Shown here piece after piece: positions 7,848 through 16,274 of a DNA stretch of 64,000 nt. Numbering within the stretch: position 1 is the first letter of the stretch; each line of letters opens with the position of its first letter. A model generated the notes under the pieces. That model saw only the letters and a list, made by a program, of their open reading frames with translations, did no database searches and was not told the DNA's origin. Source of the DNA: ZYF759 sp046297455 (GTDB lineage Bacteria; Pseudomonadota; Alphaproteobacteria; Rhizobiales; Rhizobiaceae); assembly GCA_046297455.1 (NCBI GenBank), contig JBKBIT010000016.1, forward strand, positions 38,007-102,006. Direction: 5' to 3'. Both the position numbers and the translations under genes were made by a program.

Positions 7848-8969
7848 ATGTCCGTTATGCAGAAGGTTCTGATCGTCGAGGATACCCGGACCAACCTGGC
7901 ACTCATGGACATGCTGGTGAGGGAAATCGAAGGCTGCGAGACGGTGCTGTTCGATAACCCGGCCGATGTGTTGGCGGATTTGCCCCAGCTCGATTTCGAC
8001 GTGGCGCTGGTCGACTATCAGATGCCCGGTCTGAGCGGCGTCGAGCTGATCGAACGTCTGCGCCAGTGTCCGCGCGTGGCCGACAAGCCGTTGGTCATCG
8101 TAACGGCCGACAAGGACAGCAGGGTGCGCATGAAGGCGATCGACGCAGGCGCGGTGGACTTTCTTCACAAGCCCATCGAGCCCGTGGAGTTTACCGCTCG
8201 TCTGAAGAATCTGCTGCGCTTGAGCCACTTTCAACGCGAACTTGCCGATCGTGCGAAGTGGCTCAAATCCGAGGTCGACAAGGCCACGATGGCGCTTCGT
8301 CAACGCGAGGAAGAGATCATTGAACGGCTGTCGATCGCCGCTGGCTACAAGGATTTCGAGACGGCGCGGCATGCCGCGCGAATGGCTCGCTACAGCGCGG
8401 AGATCGCCAGGGGCCTGGGCCTGGAAGAGGAGTTCTGTCAGGATCTGCAACTGGCGGCGCCGATGCATGACATCGGCAAGGTGGGCATTCGTGATGCCGT
8501 GCTGCTGAAACGGGGGCTGCTCACCGCAGAGGAGCGGGCTCACATCACCGAACACACCGAAATCGGCAGCGCGATCCTGTCGGGGTCCAACAGTGAACTG
8601 TTGAGGATGGCTGCGGAGATCGCTGCCAGCCATCACGAGCGCTGGGACGGCGAAGGTTATCCCCGACGATTGCGGGGTACGCAGATTCCGTTGGTCGGGC
8701 GCATCTGCGCGGTGGCCGATGTGTTCGATGCTTTGACCACCGAGCGTCCCTACAAGGCCCCCTGGTCGCTGGAACGGGCGCTCGACTATCTGAGGGGCGA
8801 GGCAGGTCGGCAGTTCGATCCGGCATGCATCGAGGCGTTCGAGCTGCGTATCGAAAACATTGCCCGCATCATGGTCGACTTTGCCGATGACATCCGCGAC
8901 GGTGACCCGCTTGGAGTGGAGGCATCGCCGGTGCGCTTGATCGGTTCCAGCCGGCCAGCTGCCGGTTGA
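7848..8969 (+). CDS. Response regulator with HD-GYP cyclic-di-GMP phosphodiesterase domain
   Basis: The 373-residue cytoplasmic protein has an N-terminal receiver (VLIVED, Asp56 in VALVDYQMPG, Lys in FLHKPIEP). A short helical linker follows, then a full HD-GYP domain with HDIGKVGI (His207-Asp208), HTEIG, SHHERWDGEGYP and DVFDALT. All metal- and substrate-binding motifs are intact, so it should hydrolyse c-di-GMP when phosphorylated. It starts 7 bases after the hybrid kinase gene behind a GAGGGGG ribosome site. A TTG at 7830 is less likely. Confidence 0.93.
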   Translation: MSVMQKVLIVEDTRTNLALMDMLVREIEGCETVLFDNPADVLADLPQLDFDVALVDYQMPGLSGVELIERLRQCPRVADKPLVIVTADKDSRVRMKAIDAGAVDFLHKPIEPVEFTARLKNLLRLSHFQRELADRAKWLKSEVDKATMALRQREEEIIERLSIAAGYKDFETARHAARMARYSAEIARGLGLEEEFCQDLQLAAPMHDIGKVGIRDAVLLKRGLLTAEERAHITEHTEIGSAILSGSNSELLRMAAEIAASHHERWDGEGYPRRLRGTQIPLVGRICAVADVFDALTTERPYKAPWSLERALDYLRGEAGRQFDPACIEAFELRIENIARIMVDFADDIRDGDPLGVEASPVRLIGSSRPAAG

Positions 8970-8994
8970 CACGGTCCGCCCCATCGACTATTTC
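8966..8994 (+). promoter_or_regulatory. Candidate sigma-70 promoter for rpmJ
   Basis: A consensus -35 TTGACA (8966-8971) and a -10-like TATTTC (8989-8994) are 17 bases apart. The -35 overlaps the stop codon of the HD-GYP gene, about 100 bases before rpmJ. This is consistent with rpmJ having its own strong promoter. Confidence 0.5.
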
Positions 8995-9072
8995 CCCGGG
9001 CGAACGGCGCGCCGCGAGGCGTGTCATTGCGTTTGGCCCGAACAGGGCATCAGGAACATTCGGGCAGGACCA

Positions 9073-9198
9073 ATGAAGATCAAGAACTCGCTCAAGGCGC
9101 TCAAGGCCCGTCATCGCGAATGCCGCATGGTGCGTCGCAAGGGTCGCGTCTACATCATCAACAAGGCTGACCCGCGCTACAAGGCCCGTCAGGGCTGA
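9073..9198 (+). CDS. rpmJ: 50S ribosomal protein L36 (zinc-free form)
   Basis: A 41-residue very basic protein, beginning MKIKNSLKALKARHRECR and ending NKADPRYKARQG. This is the alphaproteobacterial long form of L36, a component of the large ribosomal subunit. Only one cysteine is present, so the four-ligand zinc site of the C+ type is missing; this is the zinc-independent (C-) version. GGCAGGACC before the ATG can serve as ribosome site. The gene stands alone rather than in a ribosomal protein operon. Confidence 0.95.
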   Translation: MKIKNSLKALKARHRECRMVRRKGRVYIINKADPRYKARQG

Positions 9199-9212
9199 AG
9201 GCGCGCGCCTTC
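9197..9212. repeat. 16-base perfect palindrome after rpmJ
   Basis: GAAGGCGCGCGCCTTC is fully self-complementary and overlaps the last bases of the rpmJ stop codon. It could form a 6-pair hairpin and end the rpmJ transcript, but there is no adjacent T run, so I do not call it a factor-independent terminator. Confidence 0.4.
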
Positions 9213-9237
9213 ACGACGAATTCACTTTTGTGATCGC

Positions 9238-9263
9238 ATGGGCGGGAGTAAATTCCCGCCCAT
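9238..9263 (+). promoter_or_regulatory. Perfect hairpin occluding the TPR-gene start codon
   Basis: ATGGGCGGGA (9238-9247) and TCCCGCCCAT (9254-9263) are exact reverse complements around a 6-base loop. The 3' arm includes the first two bases of the likely start codon (ATG 9262), and the 5' arm holds an alternative in-frame ATG (9238). Such a stem would hide the start in mRNA. It could equally be part of a terminator for rpmJ, but no T tract follows. Confidence 0.5.
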
Positions 9264-9855
9264 GCGCATTTTCGCGATTCTATGCCTGTCTTTGGCAGTC
9301 GCCCTTCCCGCCGCGACCCATGTCGCTGGCGCACAGCAGCGTTATTCCTCGCCTGTCGCCGTGCCCATGGACCGCGGCGAGCGCATTGACGAGCTGTTCT
9401 CCGAATTGAGGCGGGCGCGCAACGAAGCTGCCGCGCAACGAGTGGCCAACCGCATCTGGCGAGAGTGGTTCCGCTCCGGCAGCGCCTCCATCGACCTCCT
9501 CATGCAGCGGGCCGACCAGGCCATGAAGGCGCGCCGGTTCCATGCCGCGCTCGACCTTCTGGATCAGGTTGTCACCATCGCACCCAACTATCCCGAGGGC
9601 TGGAATCGTCGCGCCACGGTTCATTTCATGATGAACGACTATTCCAAGTCGATGGCGGATATCGAGCGCACGCTGAGGCTGGAGCCACGCCATTTCGGCG
9701 CCCTGGCAGGCATGGCTCAGATACTGAAGAATACCGGCCGCAAGCAGATGGCGCTCGATGCCTATATGCGCGTGCTGGAGGTCTATCCGATGATGCGCGA
9801 TGCGCAGTCCGAAGTCGGCGAGTTGGCCGACGAACTCGCCGGGCAGGGCATCTGA
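9262..9855 (+). CDS. Secreted tetratricopeptide-repeat protein
   Basis: The 197-residue product starts MRIFAILCLSLAVALPAATH, a clear Sec signal peptide with probable cleavage after AGA near residue 24. From about residue 86 at least two and probably three TPR units can be seen (ARRFHAALDLLDQVVTIAPN, NDYSKSMADIERTLRLEP, GRKQMALDAYMRVLEVYP). It is probably a periplasmic scaffold for protein-protein contacts. An ATG eight codons upstream (9238) is in frame, but the signal peptide fits the 9262 start best. That start lies in a perfect hairpin. Confidence 0.82.
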   Translation: MRIFAILCLSLAVALPAATHVAGAQQRYSSPVAVPMDRGERIDELFSELRRARNEAAAQRVANRIWREWFRSGSASIDLLMQRADQAMKARRFHAALDLLDQVVTIAPNYPEGWNRRATVHFMMNDYSKSMADIERTLRLEPRHFGALAGMAQILKNTGRKQMALDAYMRVLEVYPMMRDAQSEVGELADELAGQGI

Positions 9856-9916
9856 TTGGGGTCTGGCCGCGTATCTGATAGGAATCTGTCCTTTCAGAAC
9901 CGCATTCCGGACCCTC

Positions 9917-10987
9917 ATGAACCTCATTTTCGCGACGCTTGGCTTTCTTGCTGCGCTACTGGCTGCGCTGTTCGGCGCCAGCCGTGTCGGCGCCCATCTG
10001 ATCGAAACGCGCAACCCACCCGTCGGTGATTTCGCTACAGTGGCCGATACGCGGCTGCATTATGTGCACCTGCCGGCGGACGAGAATGCCGATCTGCCGC
10101 CCATCCTCTTCATCCATGGCGCGAGCGGCAATCTCCTCGACCAGATGGTGCCGATCCGTCCGCGGCTCGAAGGTCGCGCGCAGATGCTCTTTGTCGACCG
10201 GCCTGGTCACGGCTGGTCCGATCGGGGGCCGTCGGGCAATGCGACACCGGCCGGGCAGGCCGCCGCCATCGTTGCCCTGATGGACGAGCTCGGCATGGAA
10301 GACGCAATTGTCGTCGGTCATTCTTTCGGTGGCGCAATCACGGCGGCGCTGGCGCTTCATCATCCCCAGCGCGTTCGTGGTCTCGTGTTCCTGGCAGCCG
10401 CCACCCATCCCTGGCCGGGTGCGGGTACCGTTTGGTACTATCGTGTCGCGTCGGTGCCGGTCCTGGGACGCCTGTTTGCCGAAACGCTGGCCTGGCCGGG
10501 TGGGGTCTTGCGGATGCGTCAGGCTTCCGCCTGTGTGTTCTCGCCAAATCCGCTGGCCGAAACCTATCTCGAAGAGGCCGCGATCGAACTCGTTCTTCGC
10601 CCGCATGCCTTCCAGGCCAATGCGGTCGATGTCGACGGGCTCTACGACCACGTGGTGGAAATGGCGCCGCGTTACGGCCAGATCGCCGTGCCGACCGTGG
10701 TCATCTCGGGCGATCACGACACCGTGGTCTTCGAGGAAATCCATTCGCTGGGGCTGGCCCGCGACATTCCTGGCGCCGAACTGGTCTGGGTGCGCAACAT
10801 GGGCCACAAGCCGGACTGGGTTGCGCCCGACCTCGTCGAGGCGGCTATCGCGCGGGCAGCCGGCCAGGATGTGGACCTCGCCCGCCTGGCGGCCGAGGTC
10901 GAGGCCCGTATCGCGCCGCATGCGTTCGGGCCGCTCGACGCCTGTCCGGTCGAGCGCCCCGAGGGAAGCCACCTGGCCTCGGGTTGA
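9917..10987 (+). CDS. Alpha/beta-fold hydrolase, membrane anchored
   Basis: A 356-residue protein starting with a hydrophobic anchor or uncleaved signal (MNLIFATLGFLAALLAALFG). The core has the oxyanion-hole strand LFIHGASGN, the DRPGHGWSDR loop and the nucleophile elbow GHSFGG (Ser). An acid lies in VISGDHDTVV and the catalytic His in NMGHKPD. It is related to haloalkane dehalogenase/epoxide hydrolase-type esterases. The natural substrate is unknown. The gene lies 61 bases after the TPR gene and may share its transcript. Confidence 0.88.
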   Translation: MNLIFATLGFLAALLAALFGASRVGAHLIETRNPPVGDFATVADTRLHYVHLPADENADLPPILFIHGASGNLLDQMVPIRPRLEGRAQMLFVDRPGHGWSDRGPSGNATPAGQAAAIVALMDELGMEDAIVVGHSFGGAITAALALHHPQRVRGLVFLAAATHPWPGAGTVWYYRVASVPVLGRLFAETLAWPGGVLRMRQASACVFSPNPLAETYLEEAAIELVLRPHAFQANAVDVDGLYDHVVEMAPRYGQIAVPTVVISGDHDTVVFEEIHSLGLARDIPGAELVWVRNMGHKPDWVAPDLVEAAIARAAGQDVDLARLAAEVEARIAPHAFGPLDACPVERPEGSHLASG

Positions 10988-11017
10988 TGTGCCAACGGTG
11001 TCCAGAAGTTCGAGGGG

Positions 11018-12454
11018 CTACATGCCCCCTTTGCCATCCGAGCCGACATAGGCAATGCGCAGCATATTGGTGGCACCAGGCGTCCTGAGGGGCACGCCGG
11101 CGGTGATGATCACGCGGTCGCCGGCTTTGGCAAAGCCCTCCTGGAAGGCGATCCGGCAGGCACGGTTGACGACATCGTCGAGATCGGTCGCATCGTCAGA
11201 GACAACGCAATGCGTACCCCAGAGAAGCGACAGGCGGCGCGCCGTGCTGACGACTGGCGATAGGGCGATGATCGGCACGTGCGGCCGCTCGCGTGCCGCG
11301 CGAAGGCCTGTGGTGCCCGAGCCGGTGTAGCAGACGATCGCGGCCAGGTTCAGCGTCTCGGCGATCTGGCGCGCGGCAAGCGATATGGCGTCGGCGCCGG
11401 TTGCCTCCGGTTCCGTGCGCTGCGCATTGATGATGGAGGGGTAGTTGGGGTCTCGCTCCACCTGCTGGGCGATGCGATCCATCATTGCCACCGCCTCGAC
11501 GGGGTAATTCCCCGCCGCCGATTCGGCCGACAGCATCACCGCATCGGCGCCCTCGAAGACCGCAATGGACACGTCCGACACCTCGGCACGGGTGGGTACC
11601 GGGGCGGATATCATCGATTCCAGCATCTGGGTGGCGATGACGACCGGCTTGCCGGCCCGCCGCGCTGCGCGCGTGATCTGCTTCTGAATGCCCGGCACCG
11701 CTTCCAGCGGCATCTCGACGCCGAGGTCGCCGCGGGCCACCATCAGCGCGTCGGAAAGCTCGATGATCTCGGCCAGGCGTTGCACGGCCTGCGGCTTCTC
11801 GATCTTCGACATGATGCCGGCGCGGCCGCGCGCGATCTTGCGCACTTCGGCGATGTCGTCGGGGCGCTGCACGAATGACAGTGCGATCCAGTCCACATCG
11901 GCGGCGAGCGCGGCATCCAGATCCTTGCGGTCCTTGTCCGTCAGCGCGCCGACCGGCAGGTCGGTGTCGGGCAGGCTGATGCCCTTGCGGTCGGAAATCT
12001 TGGTGCCCGATATCACCTTGGCCCGGATCGACTTGCCGTCGCAGGCAACGGCTTCCATCTGCAGGCGACCGTCGTCGATTAGCAGCCGGTGACCTGGCTG
12101 CACCGATTTCAGGATTTCGGGATGCGGCAGGTAGACCCGCGTGGCGTCGCCGGGTGCGGGATTGCCGTCGAAGGTGAACTCCTGGCCGGCCTTCATCTCT
12201 TGCAGGCCGTCGGCGAAAGCGCCGACGCGCAGTTTCGGCCCCTGGAGATCGGCGAGAATGCCGATGGCGCGGCCCAGTTCCTTCTCGACCGACCGGATGC
12301 GGTCGATCAGGGTCCGCATCAGTTCGTGATTGGTATGGCTCATGTTTATGCGAAACACATCCGCGCCGGCCTCGAAAAGCTGGCGGATCATTGTTTCGTC
12401 GGAGGAAGCGGGTCCGAGGGTCGCTAGTATCTTGACCTTGCGGCTGCGTCTCAT
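11018..12454 (-). CDS. pyk: Pyruvate kinase
   Basis: A 478-residue class II pyruvate kinase making pyruvate and ATP from phosphoenolpyruvate and ADP. It begins RRSRKVKILATLGPASSD and carries the substrate-binding strand VFRINMSH and the catalytic signature IMSKIEKPQAV. It also has VARGDLGVEMP, the cation and Mg site ATQMLESM, and a C-terminal effector domain. Its ATG overlaps the stop of the upstream DUF1036 gene by four bases, so the two are translationally coupled. Confidence 0.97.
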   Translation of the reverse strand: MRRSRKVKILATLGPASSDETMIRQLFEAGADVFRINMSHTNHELMRTLIDRIRSVEKELGRAIGILADLQGPKLRVGAFADGLQEMKAGQEFTFDGNPAPGDATRVYLPHPEILKSVQPGHRLLIDDGRLQMEAVACDGKSIRAKVISGTKISDRKGISLPDTDLPVGALTDKDRKDLDAALAADVDWIALSFVQRPDDIAEVRKIARGRAGIMSKIEKPQAVQRLAEIIELSDALMVARGDLGVEMPLEAVPGIQKQITRAARRAGKPVVIATQMLESMISAPVPTRAEVSDVSIAVFEGADAVMLSAESAAGNYPVEAVAMMDRIAQQVERDPNYPSIINAQRTEPEATGADAISLAARQIAETLNLAAIVCYTGSGTTGLRAARERPHVPIIALSPVVSTARRLSLLWGTHCVVSDDATDLDDVVNRACRIAFQEGFAKAGDRVIITAGVPLRTPGATNMLRIAYVGSDGKGGM

Positions 12455-12939
12455 CTGGTCCCCGTGCCTGTTATCGTTGCGCCAGCCGCTCCTGCGGTTG
12501 GCCCCTCATCCGTGAGCTGCACCATCCAGCTCGACTGTTCCCCGGTATCGTATTCCTGGAAGCCGGCGCGCTGGAAGCCGCGTGCAAAGCAATCGCTCGT
12601 GCCTGCGATCTTGAATTCGCGATCGGCCACGCACATCGAGATCGGCCCTTCCCAGCGTCCGCCGCGCTCGGCATCCTCGGCATAGAGATAGTAATAGCGC
12701 GAAGACAGCGGCCCCTCGATCAGCGTCTTGCAGGCGGATGCCTCGACGTGCCACCAGCCTTCGCTGACCCAGCCTGCCTGCGCGCGATAGCCGATGGCGA
12801 CGCCGACCAGAACCTGGGTTGCGTTGCAGACGCGAAAATCCGCGTGGGCAGGCATCGTCGCTCCGGCAGATGCGCACACTGCAAGCACTAACGTTCCAAG
12901 AAGCGGCGTCATGCGCATTCGCAAGGCCGAAAATCCCAT
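12451..12939 (-). CDS. DUF1036 secreted protein
   Basis: A 162-residue protein. A hydrophobic signal ending near PAHA precedes the mature start DFRVCNATQVLVGVAIGY, the hallmark of DUF1036 proteins. Five cysteines in the mature part (DFRVC, SACKT, ISMCV, SDCFA spacing) may form disulfides in the periplasm. I chose the ATG at 12939 because GAAAGG lies about 7 bases before it; the frame is open further upstream. It is co-transcribed and overlapped with pyk, an arrangement seen in many alphaproteobacteria. Function is unknown. Confidence 0.8.
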   Translation of the reverse strand: MGFSALRMRMTPLLGTLVLAVCASAGATMPAHADFRVCNATQVLVGVAIGYRAQAGWVSEGWWHVEASACKTLIEGPLSSRYYYLYAEDAERGGRWEGPISMCVADREFKIAGTSDCFARGFQRAGFQEYDTGEQSSWMVQLTDEGPTAGAAGATITGTGTR

Positions 12940-13154
12940 AAGGGCGCCTTTCGCCAGAGGCCAAATCAGCATTTCCACCCACCCTTTTCAAAGAACCGCG
13001 CATGCATGTCAACGCGGCCGTCGGCGGGCCTTGCCTCTTCCGGCCGCTTCGATTCCCTTTGCCGCAAAGATGGCCAAACGGCGGCATTGCGCTGGCGTGG
13101 GGTTCGTGGAAGACAGGTACGATCCTCACCGCGACTTCGACAGAGACTGATGCA

Positions 13155-13955
13155 ATGACGCGCGCTGCCCTGTTCACCCCCTTTGAGTTGATCGACGGCG
13201 ACCGAGCCCGCGGCATTGTCTGCATCGCCGACCATGCCCGACGCGATCTTCCGGAGGAGTATGGCTCGCTTGGCTTGCCCGAGGCCGAATTCGAGCGCCA
13301 CATCGCCTATGACATAGGTGTCGAGGCGGTGACGCAGGGTCTGGCCGAGGCCCTTCGCGTGCCGGCCATCCTGGCCACTTTTTCGCGACTGTTGATCGAT
13401 CCCAATCGCGGCGAGGACGACCCGACCCTGATCCGCCAGCTTTATGATGGCACGATCGTGCCGGGCAATTATCCGATGCCGGAGGCGGAGCGTGAGCGAC
13501 GACTGGCCAATTTTCACCGCCCCTATCACGATGCCGTGTCGTCGCTGGTCAAGTCGGTGGCCACTGCCAGCGGCAAGCCGCCTTTCATTGTGTCGATCCA
13601 TTCCTTCACACCCTCGATGCAGGGCATTGCCCGGCCGTGGCATGCAGGTGTCCTCTGGGACAAGGACGACCGCGCAGCGCGGCCGTTGATCGACATGCTG
13701 TCGGCTCAGCCCGGGCTGGTCGTCGGCGACAACGAACCGTATGACGGTGCCTTGCGCGGCGACACCATGTTTCGCCACGCCATCGTCAATGGTTATGCGC
13801 ATGTGCTGATCGAGATCCGCCAGGATCTCGTCGCCGATCAGCAGGGCGTTGCGGAATGGGTGAAGCGCCTCGCCCCCATTCTTGAAGCGATCGACGCTTT
13901 GCCCGACATACACGAGGTGAGGCGGCTCGGCTCACGCACCGGGCCGGTGGATTGA
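13155..13955 (+). CDS. N-formylglutamate amidohydrolase family protein
   Basis: A 266-residue zinc hydrolase of the N-formylglutamate deformylase family, releasing glutamate and formate at the end of histidine breakdown or acting on similar N-acyl amino acids. Visible motifs are CIADHARRDLPEEYGSLGL (about 23-41), DPNRGEDDP, and VSIHSFTPSM (metal His, about 146-155). No hut genes are nearby, so the substrate in this cell is uncertain. The DUF1244 gene starts 12 bases later and is probably in the same operon. Confidence 0.88.
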   Translation: MTRAALFTPFELIDGDRARGIVCIADHARRDLPEEYGSLGLPEAEFERHIAYDIGVEAVTQGLAEALRVPAILATFSRLLIDPNRGEDDPTLIRQLYDGTIVPGNYPMPEAERERRLANFHRPYHDAVSSLVKSVATASGKPPFIVSIHSFTPSMQGIARPWHAGVLWDKDDRAARPLIDMLSAQPGLVVGDNEPYDGALRGDTMFRHAIVNGYAHVLIEIRQDLVADQQGVAEWVKRLAPILEAIDALPDIHEVRRLGSRTGPVD

Positions 13956-13967
13956 CAGGAGGATCAG

Positions 13968-14276
13968 ATGCCCGACCTTTCGCCCGAAGAACAGCGCGAC
14001 CTCGAAGCTGCCGCCTTTCGGCGGCTTGTCGCGCATCTGCGCGAACGTACGGATGTGCAGAATATCGACATGATGAACCTGGCGGGCTTCTGCCGGAACT
14101 GCCTTTCCAACTGGTACAAGGATGCCGCCGAGGAGAAGGGCATCACGCTGTCCAAGGACGAATCCCGGGAGATCGTCTACGGCATGCCCTATCAGGAGTG
14201 GCGCGAAAAACACCAGCGCGAGGCCAGCCAGGAGCAGCTTCAGGCATTTGAGGATAACCGTCCCAAGGACCATTGA
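13968..14276 (+). CDS. DUF1244 domain protein
   Basis: A 102-residue soluble protein with the family core FRRLVAHLRERTDVQNIDMM followed by NLAGFCRNCLSNWY, which holds a Cys-x-x-Cys pair (FCRNCL), and VYGMPYQEWREKHQ. A very strong ribosome site (CAGGAGGATCAG) sits just before the ATG. The family is widespread in Proteobacteria and has no settled function; the CxxC suggests metal or redox chemistry (inference). It follows the N-formylglutamate amidohydrolase gene directly. Confidence 0.85.
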   Translation: MPDLSPEEQRDLEAAAFRRLVAHLRERTDVQNIDMMNLAGFCRNCLSNWYKDAAEEKGITLSKDESREIVYGMPYQEWREKHQREASQEQLQAFEDNRPKDH

Positions 14277-14363
14277 CGCCGCTTACGCCGTGGGGCAACG
14301 AGACGCCACCGAGACCGCGCGCAGGCGCCATCCTCCTTCCTATCCTTTTAGCGGAGTGCCTTC

Positions 14364-14627
14364 ATGGCTGACGATATCACCCAGGAATCCTCACAGACCG
14401 TGGCTGCCGGCCAGTTGCGCGCCTTCATCGAGCGCATCGAGCGACTGGAGGAGGAAAAGAAGACGATTTCCGACGACATCAAGGAAGTCTTTGCCGAGGC
14501 AAAGGGCACCGGCTTCGACACCAAGGCCATGCGCACCATCATCCGCCTTCGCAAGAAGGAACAGGCCGAGCGCGAAGAGGAAGAGGCAATGCTAGACCTC
14601 TACAAGGCTGCTCTTGGTATGGTCTGA
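14364..14627 (+). CDS. gapR: GapR-family nucleoid-associated protein (DUF2312)
   Basis: An 87-residue helical protein, QLRAFIERIERLEEEKKTI followed by IKEVFAEAKGTGFDTKAMR and a C-terminal coil rich in Glu and Lys. This is the DUF2312 family, whose Caulobacter member GapR is a tetrameric clamp on overtwisted AT-rich DNA that helps topoisomerases during replication. Length and residue pattern match well. It is another element of the alphaproteobacterial chromosome-cycle machinery in this window. It has its own upstream gap of 87 bases. Confidence 0.9.
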   Translation: MADDITQESSQTVAAGQLRAFIERIERLEEEKKTISDDIKEVFAEAKGTGFDTKAMRTIIRLRKKEQAEREEEEAMLDLYKAALGMV

Positions 14628-14704
14628 CGCGACCGGCGTGACAGGGGCGGGCCTGACGGCCTTGCCCCCGGCGCCGCTTTGAAGCTTCGGGTTGCGGCGT
14701 GGCC

Positions 14705-15610
14705 ATGGAACTATGGATCCCCATCACCATTGCCGCGGCTTTTCTTCAGAACCTGCGTTCGACGGCGCAGAAGCATCTGAAACGGGTCATGGGCACCACC
14801 GGTGCCACCTTCGTGCGCTTCGGGTTCGGGCTGCCCTTCGCGGCACTCTTTCTCCTTGCCCTCCATTATTTCGCGGGGTTCTCCTTCCCTTCTCTGACTG
14901 CGACCTTCGCCGTCTGGGTCGTGGTCGGCGCGATGACCCAGATCGCCGCCACCTTCCTGCTGATCCACCTTTTTTCTTTCCGCAATTTCGCGGTCGGAAC
15001 CGCCTATTCGCGGACCGAACCGGTGCAGGCCGCGATTTTTGGCCTGGTCTTCCTGGATGAATTTGCAGGCGCGGGCGGGCTGATTGCCATTGCCATCACG
15101 GTTATCGGCGTCATGCTGATCTCGGTTTCCCAGGTCTCGATGAATTGGCGCAACCTGGCCTCTTCACTGGTGAGCCGGAACGCTCTGATCGGGCTTGCCT
15201 CGGGCACCTTGTTCGGCATCGCGGCGGTTGCCTATCGGGCGGCATCGCTCTCGCTGGGTGGCCCCAATTTCATGATGCAGGCGGCAACCACGCTGTTCTT
15301 CACCATCCTGCTGCAGACGCTGGTGATGCTGGGTTGGATGCTGTGGCGCGAGCCATCGGAGCTTCGCCGCATCGCGACCGCCTGGAAGCCGTCTCTGTTC
15401 ACCGGCTTTGTGGGCGCCACGGCATCTTTTGGCTGGTTCGCTGCGATGACGCTTCAGCAGGCGGCGATCGTCAAGGCGCTGGCCCAGATCGAGATGATCT
15501 TTGCCTTCGCGTCCTCGGTGTTCTTTTTCAAGGAGCGCATCAACGCCAGGGAACTGTCGGGATGCCTGCTGATCGTGGCCGGCATCGTGGCGCTGGTGAT
15601 GTTCGGCTAG
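14705..15610 (+). CDS. EamA-family (DMT superfamily) membrane transporter
   Basis: A 301-residue inner-membrane protein with ten predicted helices arranged as two EamA repeats (about 1-140 and 155-300). The first repeat contains TAQKHLKRVMGTTGATFVRF and the second GLASGTLFGIAAVAYRAASL. The family exports metabolites or amino acids; the substrate cannot be inferred. ATG 14705 is preferred, though a GTG two codons earlier is in frame. A hairpin terminator follows. Confidence 0.87.
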   Translation: MELWIPITIAAAFLQNLRSTAQKHLKRVMGTTGATFVRFGFGLPFAALFLLALHYFAGFSFPSLTATFAVWVVVGAMTQIAATFLLIHLFSFRNFAVGTAYSRTEPVQAAIFGLVFLDEFAGAGGLIAIAITVIGVMLISVSQVSMNWRNLASSLVSRNALIGLASGTLFGIAAVAYRAASLSLGGPNFMMQAATTLFFTILLQTLVMLGWMLWREPSELRRIATAWKPSLFTGFVGATASFGWFAAMTLQQAAIVKALAQIEMIFAFASSVFFFKERINARELSGCLLIVAGIVALVMFG

Positions 15611-15625
15611 CCGCATTGATGACAA

Positions 15626-15649
15626 ATCCCGCGCCGCGAGGCGCGGGAT
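15626..15649. terminator. Bidirectional terminator hairpin
   Basis: ATCCCGCGCC (15626-15635) and GGCGCGGGAT (15640-15649) are exact complements around a GCGA tetraloop. It lies 16 bases past the EamA gene and before the convergent cold-shock gene. Short T-rich flanks on both strands suit termination in both directions. Confidence 0.75.
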
Positions 15650-15677
15650 GTCTTTGAAACTGACCCCGCGAGGTTGG

Positions 15678-16274
15678 CTAGTCCGCCTGAACCGATCGCG
15701 CTTCCGGGCCTCTCTTGCCCTCGACATAACGAACGGTCACGGGCTGGCCCTCGGCAAGCGAGGAGATGCCGGAAGCGTTCAGTGCCGTCACATGGACAAA
15801 GATGTCCTTGCCGCCATCGGCACGGCCGATAAAGCCGAAGCCCTTCTCGGCATTGTACCATTTGACGGTTCCGGCGGTTTCCACCTCCGGGCCTTCGGCC
15901 ATGGGTGGGCTACGGCGCTGGGGCGCGCGCGCTGCCGGAGCGGTGGGCTGCGAGAGGACTTCGGTGATGCTGGTCACGTTCAGTCCCTTGGGCCCGGTCT
16001 CGATCACCGCACGCAGGCGCGCGCCTTCGGCGATGCTACTGAGACCGGCTGCCTCCAACTGCCTGATATGGAGGAATGCCTTGTCGCCGACGGCCGGCTG
16101 AACGAAGCCGAACCCCTTGGCTTCGTTGAACCAGAGTACGTCGACTTCGACGGATTCCGATTGGCTCGGGGCCGGCTGGCGGCTGAAAAAGCTGGGCTCC
16201 TGATAGTCGCTGGGGCCTTCATCTCCCCATTCGCTCCCTCGCGAGCCTCGTCTGTTGCTGCGGTGCTTTGCCAT
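15678..16274 (-). CDS. Tandem cold-shock-domain protein
   Basis: A 198-residue cytoplasmic RNA/DNA-binding protein with two cold-shock domains. The first (about 42-105) contains VLWFNEAKGFGFVQP and KAFLHIRQ; the second (about 131-196) contains VKWYNAEKGFGFIG and DIFVHVTAL. The second keeps canonical RNP1 and RNP2 motifs; the first is more diverged. The N-terminus is basic and disordered (MAKHRSNRRGSRGSEW). Double-CSD proteins of this type are common in Alphaproteobacteria and act as RNA chaperones or stress regulators. Confidence 0.93.
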   Translation of the reverse strand: MAKHRSNRRGSRGSEWGDEGPSDYQEPSFFSRQPAPSQSESVEVDVLWFNEAKGFGFVQPAVGDKAFLHIRQLEAAGLSSIAEGARLRAVIETGPKGLNVTSITEVLSQPTAPAARAPQRRSPPMAEGPEVETAGTVKWYNAEKGFGFIGRADGGKDIFVHVTALNASGISSLAEGQPVTVRYVEGKRGPEARSVQAD

